Assembly: GCF_000731675.1 (NCBI RefSeq)
Contig: NZ_JMIT01000002.1
Coordinates: 347,456-411,455, forward strand
Source of the DNA: Pseudomonas capeferrum
Lineage (GTDB): Bacteria; Pseudomonadota; Gammaproteobacteria; Pseudomonadales; Pseudomonadaceae
Reading direction: 5' to 3'
Length of the DNA stretch: 64,000 nucleotides
In this document: positions 34,672 to 44,500 of the stretch, piece by piece
How the letters are laid out: every line of letters starts with the position of its first letter
How positions within the stretch are numbered: position 1 is the stretch's first letter
Program-made: the position numbers and the translations under genes
The notes under the pieces: model-generated
Databases searched by the model: none
What the model saw: only the letters and a program-made list of their open reading frames with translations
Told to the model about the DNA's origin: nothing

Positions 34672-36717
34672 TCACGGCTCCAACCGCCGCTGCTGATAAA
34701 TCCAGTCCACAATCTCGCCATCCGGCGCATACCCGATCACCGTCTCCCGCAACAGTTGCCGAACCCGCACAAAGTCGTCATGCGCCACCGCCGCCAACAG
34801 CTCCCGCAACGCATCCTTGAGCACGTCCCACGACATGAAATCTTCATTGGCACTCATGATCATTGGATGCCGGGTGGCAATCACGTTGTCACCAATCAGC
34901 AGCTCCTCGTAGAGCTTCTCCCCTGGCCGCAGGCCGGTGAACTGAATGGCGATGTCGCCCATCGGGTTTCGTTCGGAACGGACGCTGAACCCGGACAGGT
35001 GAATCATCTTCTCTGCCAGCTCGACAATCCGCACCGGCTCGCCCATGTCGAGGACGAACACGTCACCGCCCTTGCCCATGGAGCCGGCCTGGATCACCAG
35101 CTGCGCGGCTTCGGGGATGGTCATGAAGTAGCGGGTGATTTTCGGGTGGGTAACGGTCAGTGGGCCGCCGGCCTTGATCTGTTTGTGGAACAGCGGGATT
35201 ACAGAGCCCGAAGAACCCAGCACATTGCCGAAACGCACCATGGTGAAACGGGTCTTGTTGACCTGCGAGACTTTGCCGCTATCACCGAACAGCACCGGTG
35301 CCACTTCGCGGCTCAGGGCTTGCAGGGTCATTTCGGCAAGGCGTTTGGTGCTGCCCATCACATTGGTCGGGCGTACCGCCTTGTCGGTGGAGATCAGCAC
35401 GAAGTTGGCTACCCCAGCCTGCAAGGCGGCCTGGGCTGTGTGCAAGGTGCCGATGACGTTGTTCAGCAAGCCTTCGGCAATATTGTGCTCGACCATCGGC
35501 ACGTGCTTGTAGGCCGCGGCGTGGTAGACAGTTTCGACCCGCCAGGTCTTCATGATGTCGAGCAGTTGCGCCTGGTTGCGCACCGAACCGAGGATCGGGA
35601 TCAGGCACACAGACAACGATTCGCGCGCAATGCGCTGCTCCAGCTCGGAGAGGATGCTGTAGAGATTGAACTCGCTGTGGTCGAACAGCAGCAGGGTTTT
35701 CGGCGACTGGCCGAGAATCTGCCGGCACAGCTCCGAGCCGATCGAACCACCGGCGCCGGTGACCATGACAGTCTGCTCGACGATGCAGCGTTCTAGCAGG
35801 TCGGCCTGCGCCGGCACGGTGTCACGGCCCAGCAGGTCGGCAATGTCCACTTCCTGGATGTCGTCGACTTTGACCTTGCCGCTGGCCAGGTCGACGAAGC
35901 TCGGAATACTGCGCACGTGCAGCGGATAACCTTCAAGGAAATTGAGGATTTCGCGACGTCGGGTGCGGGTGGAAGACGGGATGGCCAGGAGGATTTCCTG
36001 GGCGCCGGTGGCGTCGATCATTTCCTGCAATTGTTCGGGGCGGTAAACCTGCAGGCCGGCGATTACCCGGTCGGTGATGCTGGTGTCATCGTCGATGAAC
36101 GCTACTGGGCGTAATGTCTTGTCGGTGCGCAAGGCGGCGACCAGCTGGTTGCCGGCACCGCCAGCGCCATAGATGGCAACCCTGGGCAGGCCGTTGTCAC
36201 GGCTGGCGAAGGGCACGTGCTGCACGGCGGCTGCAAACCAGTCGCCGAGGAAGTACTGGCGCATGGCCAGGCGCAGCCCGCCGATCATGATCAGGCTCAG
36301 CCACCAGTAGTTGAAGGTGATGGACCGGGGTACGACGTTCTGATGGTTGCTGGCCCAGTAGATGATAAAGCCCAGGATCAGCGACGACAGGGTCACGGCC
36401 TTGATGATGGCAATCAGCGCGTCGTTGCCGAAGTAGCGCATCACCGCGCGGTACAGGCCAAAGCGGATGAACAGGGGGATGGCTACCACCGGTGCGGTGA
36501 GGAACAGCCAGCCGTGGTCGATGATGGGGTTGGCCAGCTCATCGATGCCAAGGCGAACCACAAAGGCCAGCCACAGGGCGGCCCAGATCAGCACGATGTC
36601 GGTTAACACCTGCAGCAAGCGTTTATGCCTACGAGGTAGAGCAAGCAGTTTAGCGCGCACCTTATCCATCGCTCCTCTGAAACGTTTCCAGAAATTCCCT
36701 GACATCGAGTTGCTCAC
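34672..36717 (-). CDS. wbpM: UDP-GlcNAc 4,6-dehydratase, membrane-bound (WbpM type)
   Basis: 681 residues. Four N-terminal membrane segments (about residues 32-150), a first Rossmann-like domain ('VAIYGAGGAGNQLVAAL'), then the SDR dehydratase domain with 'MVTGAGGSIGSELCRQIL' and the active-site string 'STDKAVRPTNVMGSTKR', where Asp-Lys and Met replace the usual Tyr-x3-Lys as in FlaA1/WbpM. It converts UDP-GlcNAc to UDP-4-keto-6-deoxy-GlcNAc at the inner membrane, feeding the QuiNAc/FucNAc branch. The GTG at 36717 with AAGGT upstream is chosen; an ATG four codons on (36705) is possible. Tightly follows wbpL (12-base gap). Confidence 0.94.
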   Translation of the reverse strand: MSNSMSGNFWKRFRGAMDKVRAKLLALPRRHKRLLQVLTDIVLIWAALWLAFVVRLGIDELANPIIDHGWLFLTAPVVAIPLFIRFGLYRAVMRYFGNDALIAIIKAVTLSSLILGFIIYWASNHQNVVPRSITFNYWWLSLIMIGGLRLAMRQYFLGDWFAAAVQHVPFASRDNGLPRVAIYGAGGAGNQLVAALRTDKTLRPVAFIDDDTSITDRVIAGLQVYRPEQLQEMIDATGAQEILLAIPSSTRTRRREILNFLEGYPLHVRSIPSFVDLASGKVKVDDIQEVDIADLLGRDTVPAQADLLERCIVEQTVMVTGAGGSIGSELCRQILGQSPKTLLLFDHSEFNLYSILSELEQRIARESLSVCLIPILGSVRNQAQLLDIMKTWRVETVYHAAAYKHVPMVEHNIAEGLLNNVIGTLHTAQAALQAGVANFVLISTDKAVRPTNVMGSTKRLAEMTLQALSREVAPVLFGDSGKVSQVNKTRFTMVRFGNVLGSSGSVIPLFHKQIKAGGPLTVTHPKITRYFMTIPEAAQLVIQAGSMGKGGDVFVLDMGEPVRIVELAEKMIHLSGFSVRSERNPMGDIAIQFTGLRPGEKLYEELLIGDNVIATRHPMIMSANEDFMSWDVLKDALRELLAAVAHDDFVRVRQLLRETVIGYAPDGEIVDWIYQQRRLEP

Positions 36718-36729
36718 ATTACCTTAGTG

Positions 36730-37743
36730 TCAATCTTCACATTCGCCTGCGTGGAAGCGGACCGCCAACACAATCAATGGGATATAGGCCAGCACCACGC
36801 CCACGGCGCCATCCAGGCCAAGCTTTGCAACACAGAACGCGATCGGCAGCAGCCAGCACAGGTTCAGCACGGCAACCGCGAGTGTGACCGGCAGATGCTT
36901 GCCGAATTCCCTGGAAGCAAACTGATAGGCATGGCTGCGATGAGCCTCATAGACCTTGTCGCCGCGCAACAAGCGCCTGACGAGGGTGTAGGTCGCATCG
37001 ACAATGAACACGCCGAGCAGAATCAGCCAGCACCAGAGCATCGGCGGTGAAACCCAGGCAGCTTGCAGCGACAGGCCGCCGAGGACGATACCGAGGAAAC
37101 CGCTGCCTGCGTCGCCCATGAAAATTTTTGCTGGGGGAAAATTCCAGAACAGGAACCCGGCGACAGCAGCGGCCAACAACAAGGGCAGAACGGCATGGCT
37201 GCCCAGGCCCGTCAGAGAGTATAGCGACGCCGCGCCCAGGCACACGGTAATGGCCTCGATACTGGCGATGCCGTCGATGCCGTCCATGAAATTGTAGAGG
37301 TTGAGCAACCAGACCAGGTATACGGCAGCGAGCACACCGCCCAGCCACCCCAGGTCCAGCACCCAGCCGAACAGTGTCAGCGGTGGCAACCCGCCCATCC
37401 ACGCCAGCATCCAGGTTGCGGCGACGAAATGCCCGAGCAGGCGCCAGCGTGCGGCAATGTGGCCGTGGTCATCCATGAAGCCGATGATCGCGATCAGGGC
37501 ACCCCCACCGCCCAGCGCGACGAGCGAGTGGATGCCCTCGGCGCCGGTCAGCATGAGCCCGACGATGGCCAGCAGGAAGGTCAGGACAATGGCGACACCA
37601 CCGCCACGGGGCGTCGGTACGGTATGCGAGCTGCGGGCATTGGGCACGTCGATGACGCTGCGTGCCAAGGCGTAGCGGCGCAGGCCTGCGGTCATCAACA
37701 AGGACAGCACCAGTACAGCGGGAAGAGACCACAAAAGCATCAT
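36730..37743 (-). CDS. wbpL: Undecaprenyl-phosphate sugar-phosphate transferase (WbpL type)
   Basis: 337 residues, about 10-11 membrane segments, WecA/MraY superfamily. Motifs: 'HTVPTPRGGGVAIVLTF', 'NLYNFMDGIDGIASIEAI' (NxxNFMDGxDG, catalytic Asp) and 'FMGDAGSGFLGIVLGGL'; the His-rich cytoplasmic loop ends 'RSHAYQFA'. It transfers a 6-deoxy-HexNAc phosphate from UDP-sugar to undecaprenyl phosphate, starting O-antigen synthesis. The Met at 37743 is chosen; the frame extends to 37863 inside the preceding gene. It overlaps the upstream epimerase stop by 4 bases, so it was translationally coupled to that gene, which is now frameshifted. Confidence 0.93.
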   Translation of the reverse strand: MMLLWSLPAVLVLSLLMTAGLRRYALARSVIDVPNARSSHTVPTPRGGGVAIVLTFLLAIVGLMLTGAEGIHSLVALGGGGALIAIIGFMDDHGHIAARWRLLGHFVAATWMLAWMGGLPPLTLFGWVLDLGWLGGVLAAVYLVWLLNLYNFMDGIDGIASIEAITVCLGAASLYSLTGLGSHAVLPLLLAAAVAGFLFWNFPPAKIFMGDAGSGFLGIVLGGLSLQAAWVSPPMLWCWLILLGVFIVDATYTLVRRLLRGDKVYEAHRSHAYQFASREFGKHLPVTLAVAVLNLCWLLPIAFCVAKLGLDGAVGVVLAYIPLIVLAVRFHAGECED

Positions 37744-38688
37744 TTCTTGTCGTTTTCCTGATAGTGCCTGGCAGTTGCCAGAAGTGCCGCATCCACGCTC
37801 ACAGGTGGTTGCCAACCGAGTAATTCGCGGGTCTTGCGGATGTCCACCTGCAATGAGCCACACAGGCGCTGCGACAACGCGGCCTTGCCCAACGCTTTGG
37901 CAGCGCTGCTCAGCACCCAGGCCGGCACCGGCAGCAAACGTGCCGGCTTGCCCAACGCCTGGGCCATGCGCCCGAGCAGTTGGGTGGTGGACAGGTCTTC
38001 GCCGTCGCTCACCAGAAACACTTGGTCAGCGGCTGCCGGGTGGTCGATGCAGGTCAGCACCAGGTCGACCAGGTTGCCCAGCGCCACCAGGCTGCGGCGG
38101 TTGTGGATGGCACCAAAGGGCAAGGGCACACTACGGTCGAGCCAGCGCATCATGCTGAGGAAATTGGCCTTCACGCCCGGGCCATACACCAGCACAGGGC
38201 GAATGATGACGATCTGCATGCCGGTCTGTGCGCCGAGCGCCAGCAAGCCCTGCTCTGCCTCGTGCTTGGAGACGCCATATGGGTCGACCGGGCGTGGCAG
38301 GTCGTCTGCGGTGTACGCTTTGCCGGGTTCGGTCTGCTCGCCATTGACCTTGATCGAACTGACGAAGACGAAACGTCGGGCACCAGCAGCACTCGCCGCA
38401 CGGGCTAACGCCAGGGTGCCGTTGACGTTGATCCGGCGGGTCGACGGCGGTATCCGACATGACATGCACCCGCGATGCGCAATGCACGACAACCTCGGGC
38501 TTGTGCGCCTGCAATTCGGCTGTCTGGTCGTCTGTGAGATCGCCAATGGGGTAAGTGATGACCCCGGCAGGCACATGGCGCAGGGGTGAACGCAAAGGTA
38601 CGACGGTTTCGACATTTGCGTTGCGACTGAGCGCCTGCAGCACCGCTGCGCCCACAAAGCCGGACGCGCCAGTCAAAAGTACTCTCAT
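37740..38688 (-). pseudogene. NAD-dependent epimerase/4-reductase (WbpV/WbpK-like), frameshifted
   Basis: The N-terminal part starts at 38688 ('MRVLLTGASGFVGAAVLQAL', Rossmann motif TGAxGFVG) and reads 'HVMSDTAVDP' near 38445. The family then continues about four more residues before 'RRxNVxGT', but here that next block ('RRINVNGTLALARAA') is in a different frame, beginning at about 38439. The remainder, with 'FVSSIKVNGEQ', 'DPYGVSKHEAEQGL' (Tyr-x3-Lys) and the C-terminus, is intact to 37740. The junction fits a deletion of about 14 bases within GACC/CGCCGG. The intact enzyme would reduce the WbpM product to a UDP-6-deoxy-HexNAc for WbpL. Sequencing error cannot be excluded. Confidence 0.85.
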
Positions 38689-38988
38689 TCTCACCTGATC
38701 GCTTTTTTTGGTTTATTGGCTATTACTATCGGATAGATCGCATGACAACGGAAGGCATCTGCATCACGCGATGAAATTTCCGACAAAAACCAGCCTTGAA
38801 CGACGACACAATAGCCTATTGCGCGTCATCAAACTGACTCAATGCACACGACCCTAAAGAATCTGAAAGAAAACTACAAATCGGCTAATCGATATCAAAG
38901 TGCCCTAAGCTCGCTGCTTGCAGACCATGGACAGGGTTTGCAAAACAAAACAGAATCCCTGCTCCCATTCAAGTGCCAATAAGAACTC

Positions 38989-40365
38989 ATGTCCAAAGGG
39001 AAAGTCACCAACGCGCTCTCCTCCCCGATTGCCGCGAGTATTGCCGCTATATTTGGCCGTTTTCTGCTTCTTGGGGCGGGAGCCCTGACCGGCATCATCA
39101 TTCCGCTGACCATGCCGCAGGCTTCGGTAGGCGTGTTTTTTCTGGCCCAATCGCTGATCGCTGCCCTCGCCACCGTGGGGCAACTGGGCTTGAGCATCAC
39201 CGCACCAGCCTGTATTTCCGCAGCCCAAGGGCACCGCGATAGCGGGCAGGTGAAGCAGGTAATCCGCCGTACACTGCTGATTGCCGTACTCTCCACCCTG
39301 GCACTGGCGATCGGCTTCAACCTCTTCATGCAGGTGTTTTCGCGCTATGAAGGCGCCGACTTGCTGCGTCTGCTTCACGCCATTGCCCCCCTGGTCTCGA
39401 TCAGCATGGTCCTGGCCGCGATGACCACCATCCTGTCCGAGCAGCACCGGGCGCTTGGCCATTTCGTACAGGCCAGCTTCCTCACCACCGGGGCTAGTGT
39501 GGCCAGTGCGGCGACCGTCATCCTTGCCTGGCGGGGCGAACTGCAACTCAACCTCGACATGCTGGTCCTGGCGGGCGCAGTGGGGGCCAGTTGTACCGCG
39601 CTGCTGGGTGCCTACAGCCTCAGGCGCTGGTATCGGGCGCAAGCCGCCAGCAAGCCCGCGACAGACATCGGTTATGCCACCCTGCTACGGGAAACCCGTC
39701 CCAACCTCACCACCACCGTGGTGCTGTTCGTGATGTCGCAGGCCGACTTGTGGATCATCGCCTGGTTTGGCGATGCCGAAGGGCTGGCCATCTATGGCCT
39801 GGCCACGCGCCTGGCGGCGCTGGTACTGATACCGCTGGCAGTGATCAACACCGTGGTAGCACCGTCGATCGGGCGCATCTGGGTGCGTGGCAAGAAGCGC
39901 TACCTGCAACGCGTGCTGGGGGTCGGTGCCGGTGCTGCGACGCTGCTCGGCCTGGTGGGTTATCTGCTGTTCATTGCGTGCGGCCAGTTCTTGCTGACCC
40001 ACGTATGGTCCAGCGACTATGCCGATGCTTACTATATTTTCGCCATATTGGGCATGTCGCAACTGGCGCAGACCTACGCAGGCACTGCCGGATTCGTACT
40101 GATGATGCTGCAGAAGCAACATGTCGCCATGCGCATTTCGGTAGTCAGTGGCGCGTGCATGATCGCCGTCGGGCTACTGGCGATGTGGCTGTATGGAATC
40201 ATCGGTTTAGCCGTGGTATACAGCCTCGGCGGGGTCTGCCAGTCACTGGCGCAAATCTATTGCGTCAAGCGGATATTCAATCTGAACACCACTGCGGATT
40301 ACACTTCATTGCGCCGTTTCGTGCGCCTTTATTACCGTCGAAAGGTCTCTCATGGTCGCCAGTAA
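38989..40365 (+). CDS. wzx: Lipid-linked O-unit flippase (Wzx-like)
   Basis: 458 residues with about 12 hydrophobic segments, polysaccharide-specific transport (PST/MATE-like) family. N-terminal 'IAAIFGRFLLLGAGALTG' and central 'TTTVVLFVMSQADLWIIAWF' are typical positions for flippase helices. It should move undecaprenyl-PP-linked O units across the inner membrane. The only flippase candidate in the window. A 300-base AT-rich gap to the divergent epimerase pseudogene supplies the promoters. It overlaps the GT2 gene by 14 bases. The symbol is by function class, as Wzx proteins share little sequence. Confidence 0.82.
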   Translation: MSKGKVTNALSSPIAASIAAIFGRFLLLGAGALTGIIIPLTMPQASVGVFFLAQSLIAALATVGQLGLSITAPACISAAQGHRDSGQVKQVIRRTLLIAVLSTLALAIGFNLFMQVFSRYEGADLLRLLHAIAPLVSISMVLAAMTTILSEQHRALGHFVQASFLTTGASVASAATVILAWRGELQLNLDMLVLAGAVGASCTALLGAYSLRRWYRAQAASKPATDIGYATLLRETRPNLTTTVVLFVMSQADLWIIAWFGDAEGLAIYGLATRLAALVLIPLAVINTVVAPSIGRIWVRGKKRYLQRVLGVGAGAATLLGLVGYLLFIACGQFLLTHVWSSDYADAYYIFAILGMSQLAQTYAGTAGFVLMMLQKQHVAMRISVVSGACMIAVGLLAMWLYGIIGLAVVYSLGGVCQSLAQIYCVKRIFNLNTTADYTSLRRFVRLYYRRKVSHGRQ

Positions 40366-41257
40366 CATACAGCCCAAGGTTTCGATCGTCATTCCTACCT
40401 ACAATACTGGGCGTTATGTGCTGGATGCGATCGACAGTGTGCTTGCGCAGACCTATCCGCATGTCGAGCTGATCGTCGTCGACGACGGTTCGAGCGACGA
40501 GACCCCTGCCCTGCTCGAGCAGCACCCGGGCAATTTCATTCGCTATCGGCAGGCCAACGCCGGGCAGAGCGCAGCGATGAACTTTGGCTGGCAACAGAGC
40601 AGCGGTGAGCTGCTGGGCTACCTCAGCGCTGATGATCGGCTGCATCCGGGCGCGGTCGAGGCCATTGTCGCCGCCATGGCCCAAGCGCCCGAGGCGGTGC
40701 TGGCCTACCCGGACTTCTGCGTCATCGACGAAGACTCCAAACCTGTACGCACCGTGCACACCCCTGATTATGAAGAGCGCCTGCTGATCGCCAACTTCCA
40801 ATGCCTGCCTGGGCCGGGAGCGTTGTTCCGCCGTTCGGTATGGGAGCAAGTGGGCGGCTGGAACACTGGCCTGCGCAACATCCCCGACATGGACTTCTTC
40901 CTGCGTCTTTGCCAACACGGGCCTTTTACCCGCGTGCCGACACCGCTTGCAGATTTTCGCATCCATTCCGGCTCGACCACTTACAACCCTTGCAACGCCG
41001 AACGCTCCGACGAGCCGCTTCGGGTCATCAACAGTCTGTACCAGACGCGCGGGCTGTCGCCCTCCATCCTGGGCTGGAAGCGCAAGGCGCTGGCCAATGC
41101 CCTGATGCTGTCTGGCTTCATGCACGGCTTCTCTGGCCGCTATACGCTGTTCCTGGCGCGCATGGGCAAGGCGGCCCTGCTCGACCCCTCTTCGCTCCTG
41201 TCGCGCAAGATGGTCAGCTATGTATTGACTATCGTCAGGCCTAAATCCAAAGCCTGA
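40352..41257 (+). CDS. GT2-family glycosyltransferase
   Basis: 301 residues, GT-A fold: 'VSIVIPTYNTGRYVLDAID' at the N-terminus, 'ELIVVDDGSSDETP', the metal motif region 'GYLSADDRLHPGAVEAI', and 'NIPDMDFFLRLCQHG' as the acceptor/catalytic base region. Cytoplasmic, inverting enzyme that adds a sugar to the O unit. ATG 40352 has AAAGG 7 bases upstream. It overlaps wzx and precedes the two polymerase-like genes. Confidence 0.92.
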   Translation: MVASNIQPKVSIVIPTYNTGRYVLDAIDSVLAQTYPHVELIVVDDGSSDETPALLEQHPGNFIRYRQANAGQSAAMNFGWQQSSGELLGYLSADDRLHPGAVEAIVAAMAQAPEAVLAYPDFCVIDEDSKPVRTVHTPDYEERLLIANFQCLPGPGALFRRSVWEQVGGWNTGLRNIPDMDFFLRLCQHGPFTRVPTPLADFRIHSGSTTYNPCNAERSDEPLRVINSLYQTRGLSPSILGWKRKALANALMLSGFMHGFSGRYTLFLARMGKAALLDPSSLLSRKMVSYVLTIVRPKSKA

Positions 41258-41317
41258 ACCTTGGCCAGGGCAGCGTCAGCGCAACACTCAACTGAACAGC
41301 AACACCGGGGTGCGTCA

Positions 41318-42937
41318 ATGATTCAAGCTGTCCAAGGGCACTTGCTGGGCAATCGCTACCTGCAAGCGACGGCGATGATGGTCGTGGCCATTGCCACGGT
41401 CGCGGCGGCCTTGAATTATCCTGCCTCGCTGCTGCCGCTGTTGCTCAATGGCGCGCTGGCGGCGCTGCTGGTGCGCAGCGTGCTGAACAACCGCACCAGC
41501 TTCTTTTCGTTCTTCCTGCTGGCCTTTCTGATCCTTGGCTGCTGGGCAAAGCTGGTGCTGCACTTCATCCTGGATACCCAGTTCATCGAACCGATAGGCG
41601 CCTTCGACGACTCGCCGCAGCTGTGGGACGCCGCGCTGATGGCGCTGAACATCACCTTCGCCACACTGCTGGTCTGCCAAACCATCGCCTCACGCCAGCG
41701 GCCCCCGGTGGCCATCTCTGTCGACAAGCCCCGGGCACTGCTGGTACCTGCCCTGTGGCTGGCGTTGGCGCTGACTGGCCTGCTGCTGGCACTCAACTTT
41801 AAGTACGCCATTCTCAAGGTAGGCACCGAACCCGCCCTCAAGCTGCCCAGCGTCGTTTATGTGCTGGTATCGTTCATGATCGCCTGGGGCAACCTGATCC
41901 TTCTGGCCACCCTGGGTTACTGGCTGGTGCAGGCACGCAGGATGAAGCTGGAGGTGCTGTTCTACATCCTCATTCTGGAAGGCGCGATAACGGCGGTTTC
42001 CATGGGTAGCCGGGCGCAAATGATCCTCCACGTTGCGGCTCCGTTCGTGGTCTACCTTACCCACAGCCGTGAGCTGGTCACGGCGTTACGCGTGGTCCAG
42101 TGGGTCAGGATCCTGGCCGTCACCGCAGCGCTGTTCGTGGCCTCGCTGCTGCTGGTTTCCGCCGATCGCCTGCATTCGTTCGCCCAGGCCAGGCCGGTCG
42201 GGGCGCCGGTTGCCGTCAGCAGCCAGCTACTGGCCAGCGCCGCCAACCAAACCAGCGCTCAACCGAACCTCGCGCTCGGCGGCATGACCCTGGTCCCCGC
42301 CGACGCCGCCCAAGCCGTCACGGCCATGCTCGCCCCCGCCATGCCGTTGTTGCGCATCGCCACCCAGGCAGTACCGCTGCCTGTGATGCCACCCGAAGAA
42401 ACAGCCCAGATCAAGCGCGAACGCTGGAAAGGCATGCTCATGGAACTGAGCAAGCTGGTGGTGGATCGTTGGGTAGGCCTGGAAGGCGTACTGGCGGTCG
42501 TCAGCCACGAGGACACCGGCTGGCCGCTGTTTGTCCGCAGCCTCGCCGAGCGCCCGGAAAGCGGCACCCAGGCAATTTACCAGCGGATGTCGGATGCGCA
42601 GTACCAGACCTTCGAAAACTTCACCTTCATGACCATTCCGGGCCCGATTGCCATCCTGCTCTACAGCGGTAATCTTGCGTTGTTGGCAGGGGGCCTGGCG
42701 TTGTTGTTCCTGGTCGGCACCCTGGCCGAACGGCTGGCCAGCCAGCTGGTCGGCAATATCTTCACCCAAGCCACCATAGGCGTAGCGTTGGCGTATCTGG
42801 TGGTGCAAACCAACTTCCCTCGCGTGCAGTTCTTCTTCCTGATCGAACTGGTGGGTTTCATCGCAGGGTTATATCTGGCACGCATCCTGGTGACTGCGCC
42901 ACGGCCAGGTCAGGCATCCCTCATACCGACCCCTTAG
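41318..42937 (+). CDS. Polytopic membrane protein, candidate O-antigen polymerase (Wzy-like)
   Basis: 539 residues with about 10 hydrophobic segments grouped at both ends and a ~110-residue hydrophilic loop in the second half (about 300-440, rich in Ala/Pro, then 'ERWKGMLMELSKLVVDRWVG'), a layout usual for Wzy-type polymerases or ligases. The final segments end 'VAYLVVQTNFPRVQFFFLI'. No conserved enzyme motif can be named. ATG 41318 is chosen with GGGGTG upstream; the frame extends to 41261 without hydrophobic character. A second protein of similar type follows at 43107, so one may polymerise and the other act differently. Confidence 0.68.
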   Translation: MIQAVQGHLLGNRYLQATAMMVVAIATVAAALNYPASLLPLLLNGALAALLVRSVLNNRTSFFSFFLLAFLILGCWAKLVLHFILDTQFIEPIGAFDDSPQLWDAALMALNITFATLLVCQTIASRQRPPVAISVDKPRALLVPALWLALALTGLLLALNFKYAILKVGTEPALKLPSVVYVLVSFMIAWGNLILLATLGYWLVQARRMKLEVLFYILILEGAITAVSMGSRAQMILHVAAPFVVYLTHSRELVTALRVVQWVRILAVTAALFVASLLLVSADRLHSFAQARPVGAPVAVSSQLLASAANQTSAQPNLALGGMTLVPADAAQAVTAMLAPAMPLLRIATQAVPLPVMPPEETAQIKRERWKGMLMELSKLVVDRWVGLEGVLAVVSHEDTGWPLFVRSLAERPESGTQAIYQRMSDAQYQTFENFTFMTIPGPIAILLYSGNLALLAGGLALLFLVGTLAERLASQLVGNIFTQATIGVALAYLVVQTNFPRVQFFFLIELVGFIAGLYLARILVTAPRPGQASLIPTP

Positions 42938-43046
42938 CCGCTGTCGCAGTTGTAAGAAAATTCCGACGAACGTCGTGTTTTGTAGCGCACACTTTCACTC
43001 AACTTTTGTCACAGTTAGGTCAACCCTCATTATTACAGACCAGGCA

Positions 43047-43077
43047 CATGCCGCTGCTGAACCCAGCAAGCGGCATG
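43047..43077 (+). other. Hairpin in the leader of the second polymerase-like gene
   Basis: CATGCCGCT (43047-43055) and AGCGGCATG (43069-43077), with an inner GCTG/CAGC pair, form a stable hairpin 30 bases before the ATG at 43107. No T-tail, so probably a leader structure or processing site rather than a terminator. Confidence 0.5.
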
Positions 43078-43106
43078 CCCAGGTGTGATCAGGCAGATCC
43101 CCTACG

Positions 43107-44492
43107 ATGACAGCAGCTATCAGGACTTACAGCGCGACCCCGTCCCTCGATGCATGCGTAGCGCCGCTTTTTGCGCTGTGTGCATGGGTGACGCTGAACC
43201 CGTATTTTCTCTGGTATTCGTTGCGCCATATGGCGGTTGCAGGGCTGCTCTCAGGTTGCCTGGCCGTCGTTGCATTCCTGCTCGGTGATCGGCCACGCCG
43301 GCGCGAGCTGCCAGGGTTCATCCTGATCTGCCTGTTCGTGGTCTATATCAGCATGCTGCCCAAGATCGACGGCACCACCACACGCTGGTATTTCGTACTC
43401 CCAACGCTGATGGCATTGTGTGTGTTTTCCGACCAGCGACGCGGCAAGGTGCTGCAGTGGTTTGGCTGGATCTTTGCTATCAGCCTGATCCCCGGCATCG
43501 TTGTATCCCTGTGCGCCATCGCCAACATCCCCATTACGCTGGACCGCGTGCCCCTGCTCAACCCGACAATGGCCGAAGCAGGCGGGTACTACCTGCATGC
43601 CCCGGGTGCGTTGCTGTTGTCGGGCAACAACCTGTCGCTTCCCTGGGGAGGCGAACTGTATCGGCTGTGCGCGATGTACGATGAACCCGGCATGGTCGGC
43701 ACCCTCGCCGCCTTCCTGTTGGCAGGAAACCGGTTCCGCCTCAAGCCCTTCCCGTTTCTGATCATCTTCGTCGGCGGCGTGCTGTCGTTCTCGCTGGCTT
43801 TTATCGTCATGGCATCGCTGGGCTTCCTGTTCCGCCTGGTACAGGCCCGTTCACCGATCACGTTGCTGCCCTTGGCCGTGCTTGGCCTGTTCGGCCTGCT
43901 GGTGCTGGGCATCATCAAGCCCAGCGCACCGCCGCCACCCGTCGCGCAGGCAGCCGCGCAGGCACCCGATGAAAAAGCAGTAACTCAGAGTGGGGATCTC
44001 CTGTTTTCACCCGCCGCCGACTCCGCCAACGGGTCAGCCGGTGATGCTGCGACAACGCCGCAAGTGCCGGCAGCCCAGCAGCCAGAGCAGCACCTTCGCC
44101 AGACTCAGTACCTCAATAACCGGTCGCTGCCGGAAATGGACAAACTGTTGGCGCGCTATTTCGATGCTGACACCAAAACCCTGCTGTTCGGCATGGGCGC
44201 TGACTCCAGCGTGGTGTATGGCGGGGTGTCCCAGGTTGTCACGCGATTGCTCACGGACTTCGGCCTGATAGGGGCGCTGTTGTTCGCCCTGAGCATGATA
44301 AGCCTGACCTTGGCCATTACGCATAATGCCAAGCGCCGGTTGTGGGTGTTGCTGTTCTTCGCGTTGTTCGCGCTGAGCATCTACCAGCGGCCCATCGTCT
44401 GGATGCCCTATGCCTTCACCATGTTCATCTGCAGCTCGACGCTGGCCGGGCGCCGCAAGTCTGCATCGAACCTGCAGCAGCCAGCTACCTGA
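43107..44492 (+). CDS. Polytopic membrane protein, O-antigen polymerase/ligase-like
   Basis: 461 residues, about 10 hydrophobic segments and one large hydrophilic periplasmic-type loop (about 280-350, Ala/Pro/Gln-rich), as in Wzy and WaaL families. 'LYRLCAMYDEPGMVGTLAAF' before the loop is reminiscent of O-antigen polymerase/ligase 'E-P-G/N' helices. Whether it is the polymerase or a ligase cannot be settled from sequence alone. ATG 43107 has a poor ribosome-binding site. It converges with the GT4 gene at 44541, separated by a hairpin. Confidence 0.68.
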   Translation: MTAAIRTYSATPSLDACVAPLFALCAWVTLNPYFLWYSLRHMAVAGLLSGCLAVVAFLLGDRPRRRELPGFILICLFVVYISMLPKIDGTTTRWYFVLPTLMALCVFSDQRRGKVLQWFGWIFAISLIPGIVVSLCAIANIPITLDRVPLLNPTMAEAGGYYLHAPGALLLSGNNLSLPWGGELYRLCAMYDEPGMVGTLAAFLLAGNRFRLKPFPFLIIFVGGVLSFSLAFIVMASLGFLFRLVQARSPITLLPLAVLGLFGLLVLGIIKPSAPPPPVAQAAAQAPDEKAVTQSGDLLFSPAADSANGSAGDAATTPQVPAAQQPEQHLRQTQYLNNRSLPEMDKLLARYFDADTKTLLFGMGADSSVVYGGVSQVVTRLLTDFGLIGALLFALSMISLTLAITHNAKRRLWVLLFFALFALSIYQRPIVWMPYAFTMFICSSTLAGRRKSASNLQQPAT

Positions 44493-44500
44493 AGCCGCTG

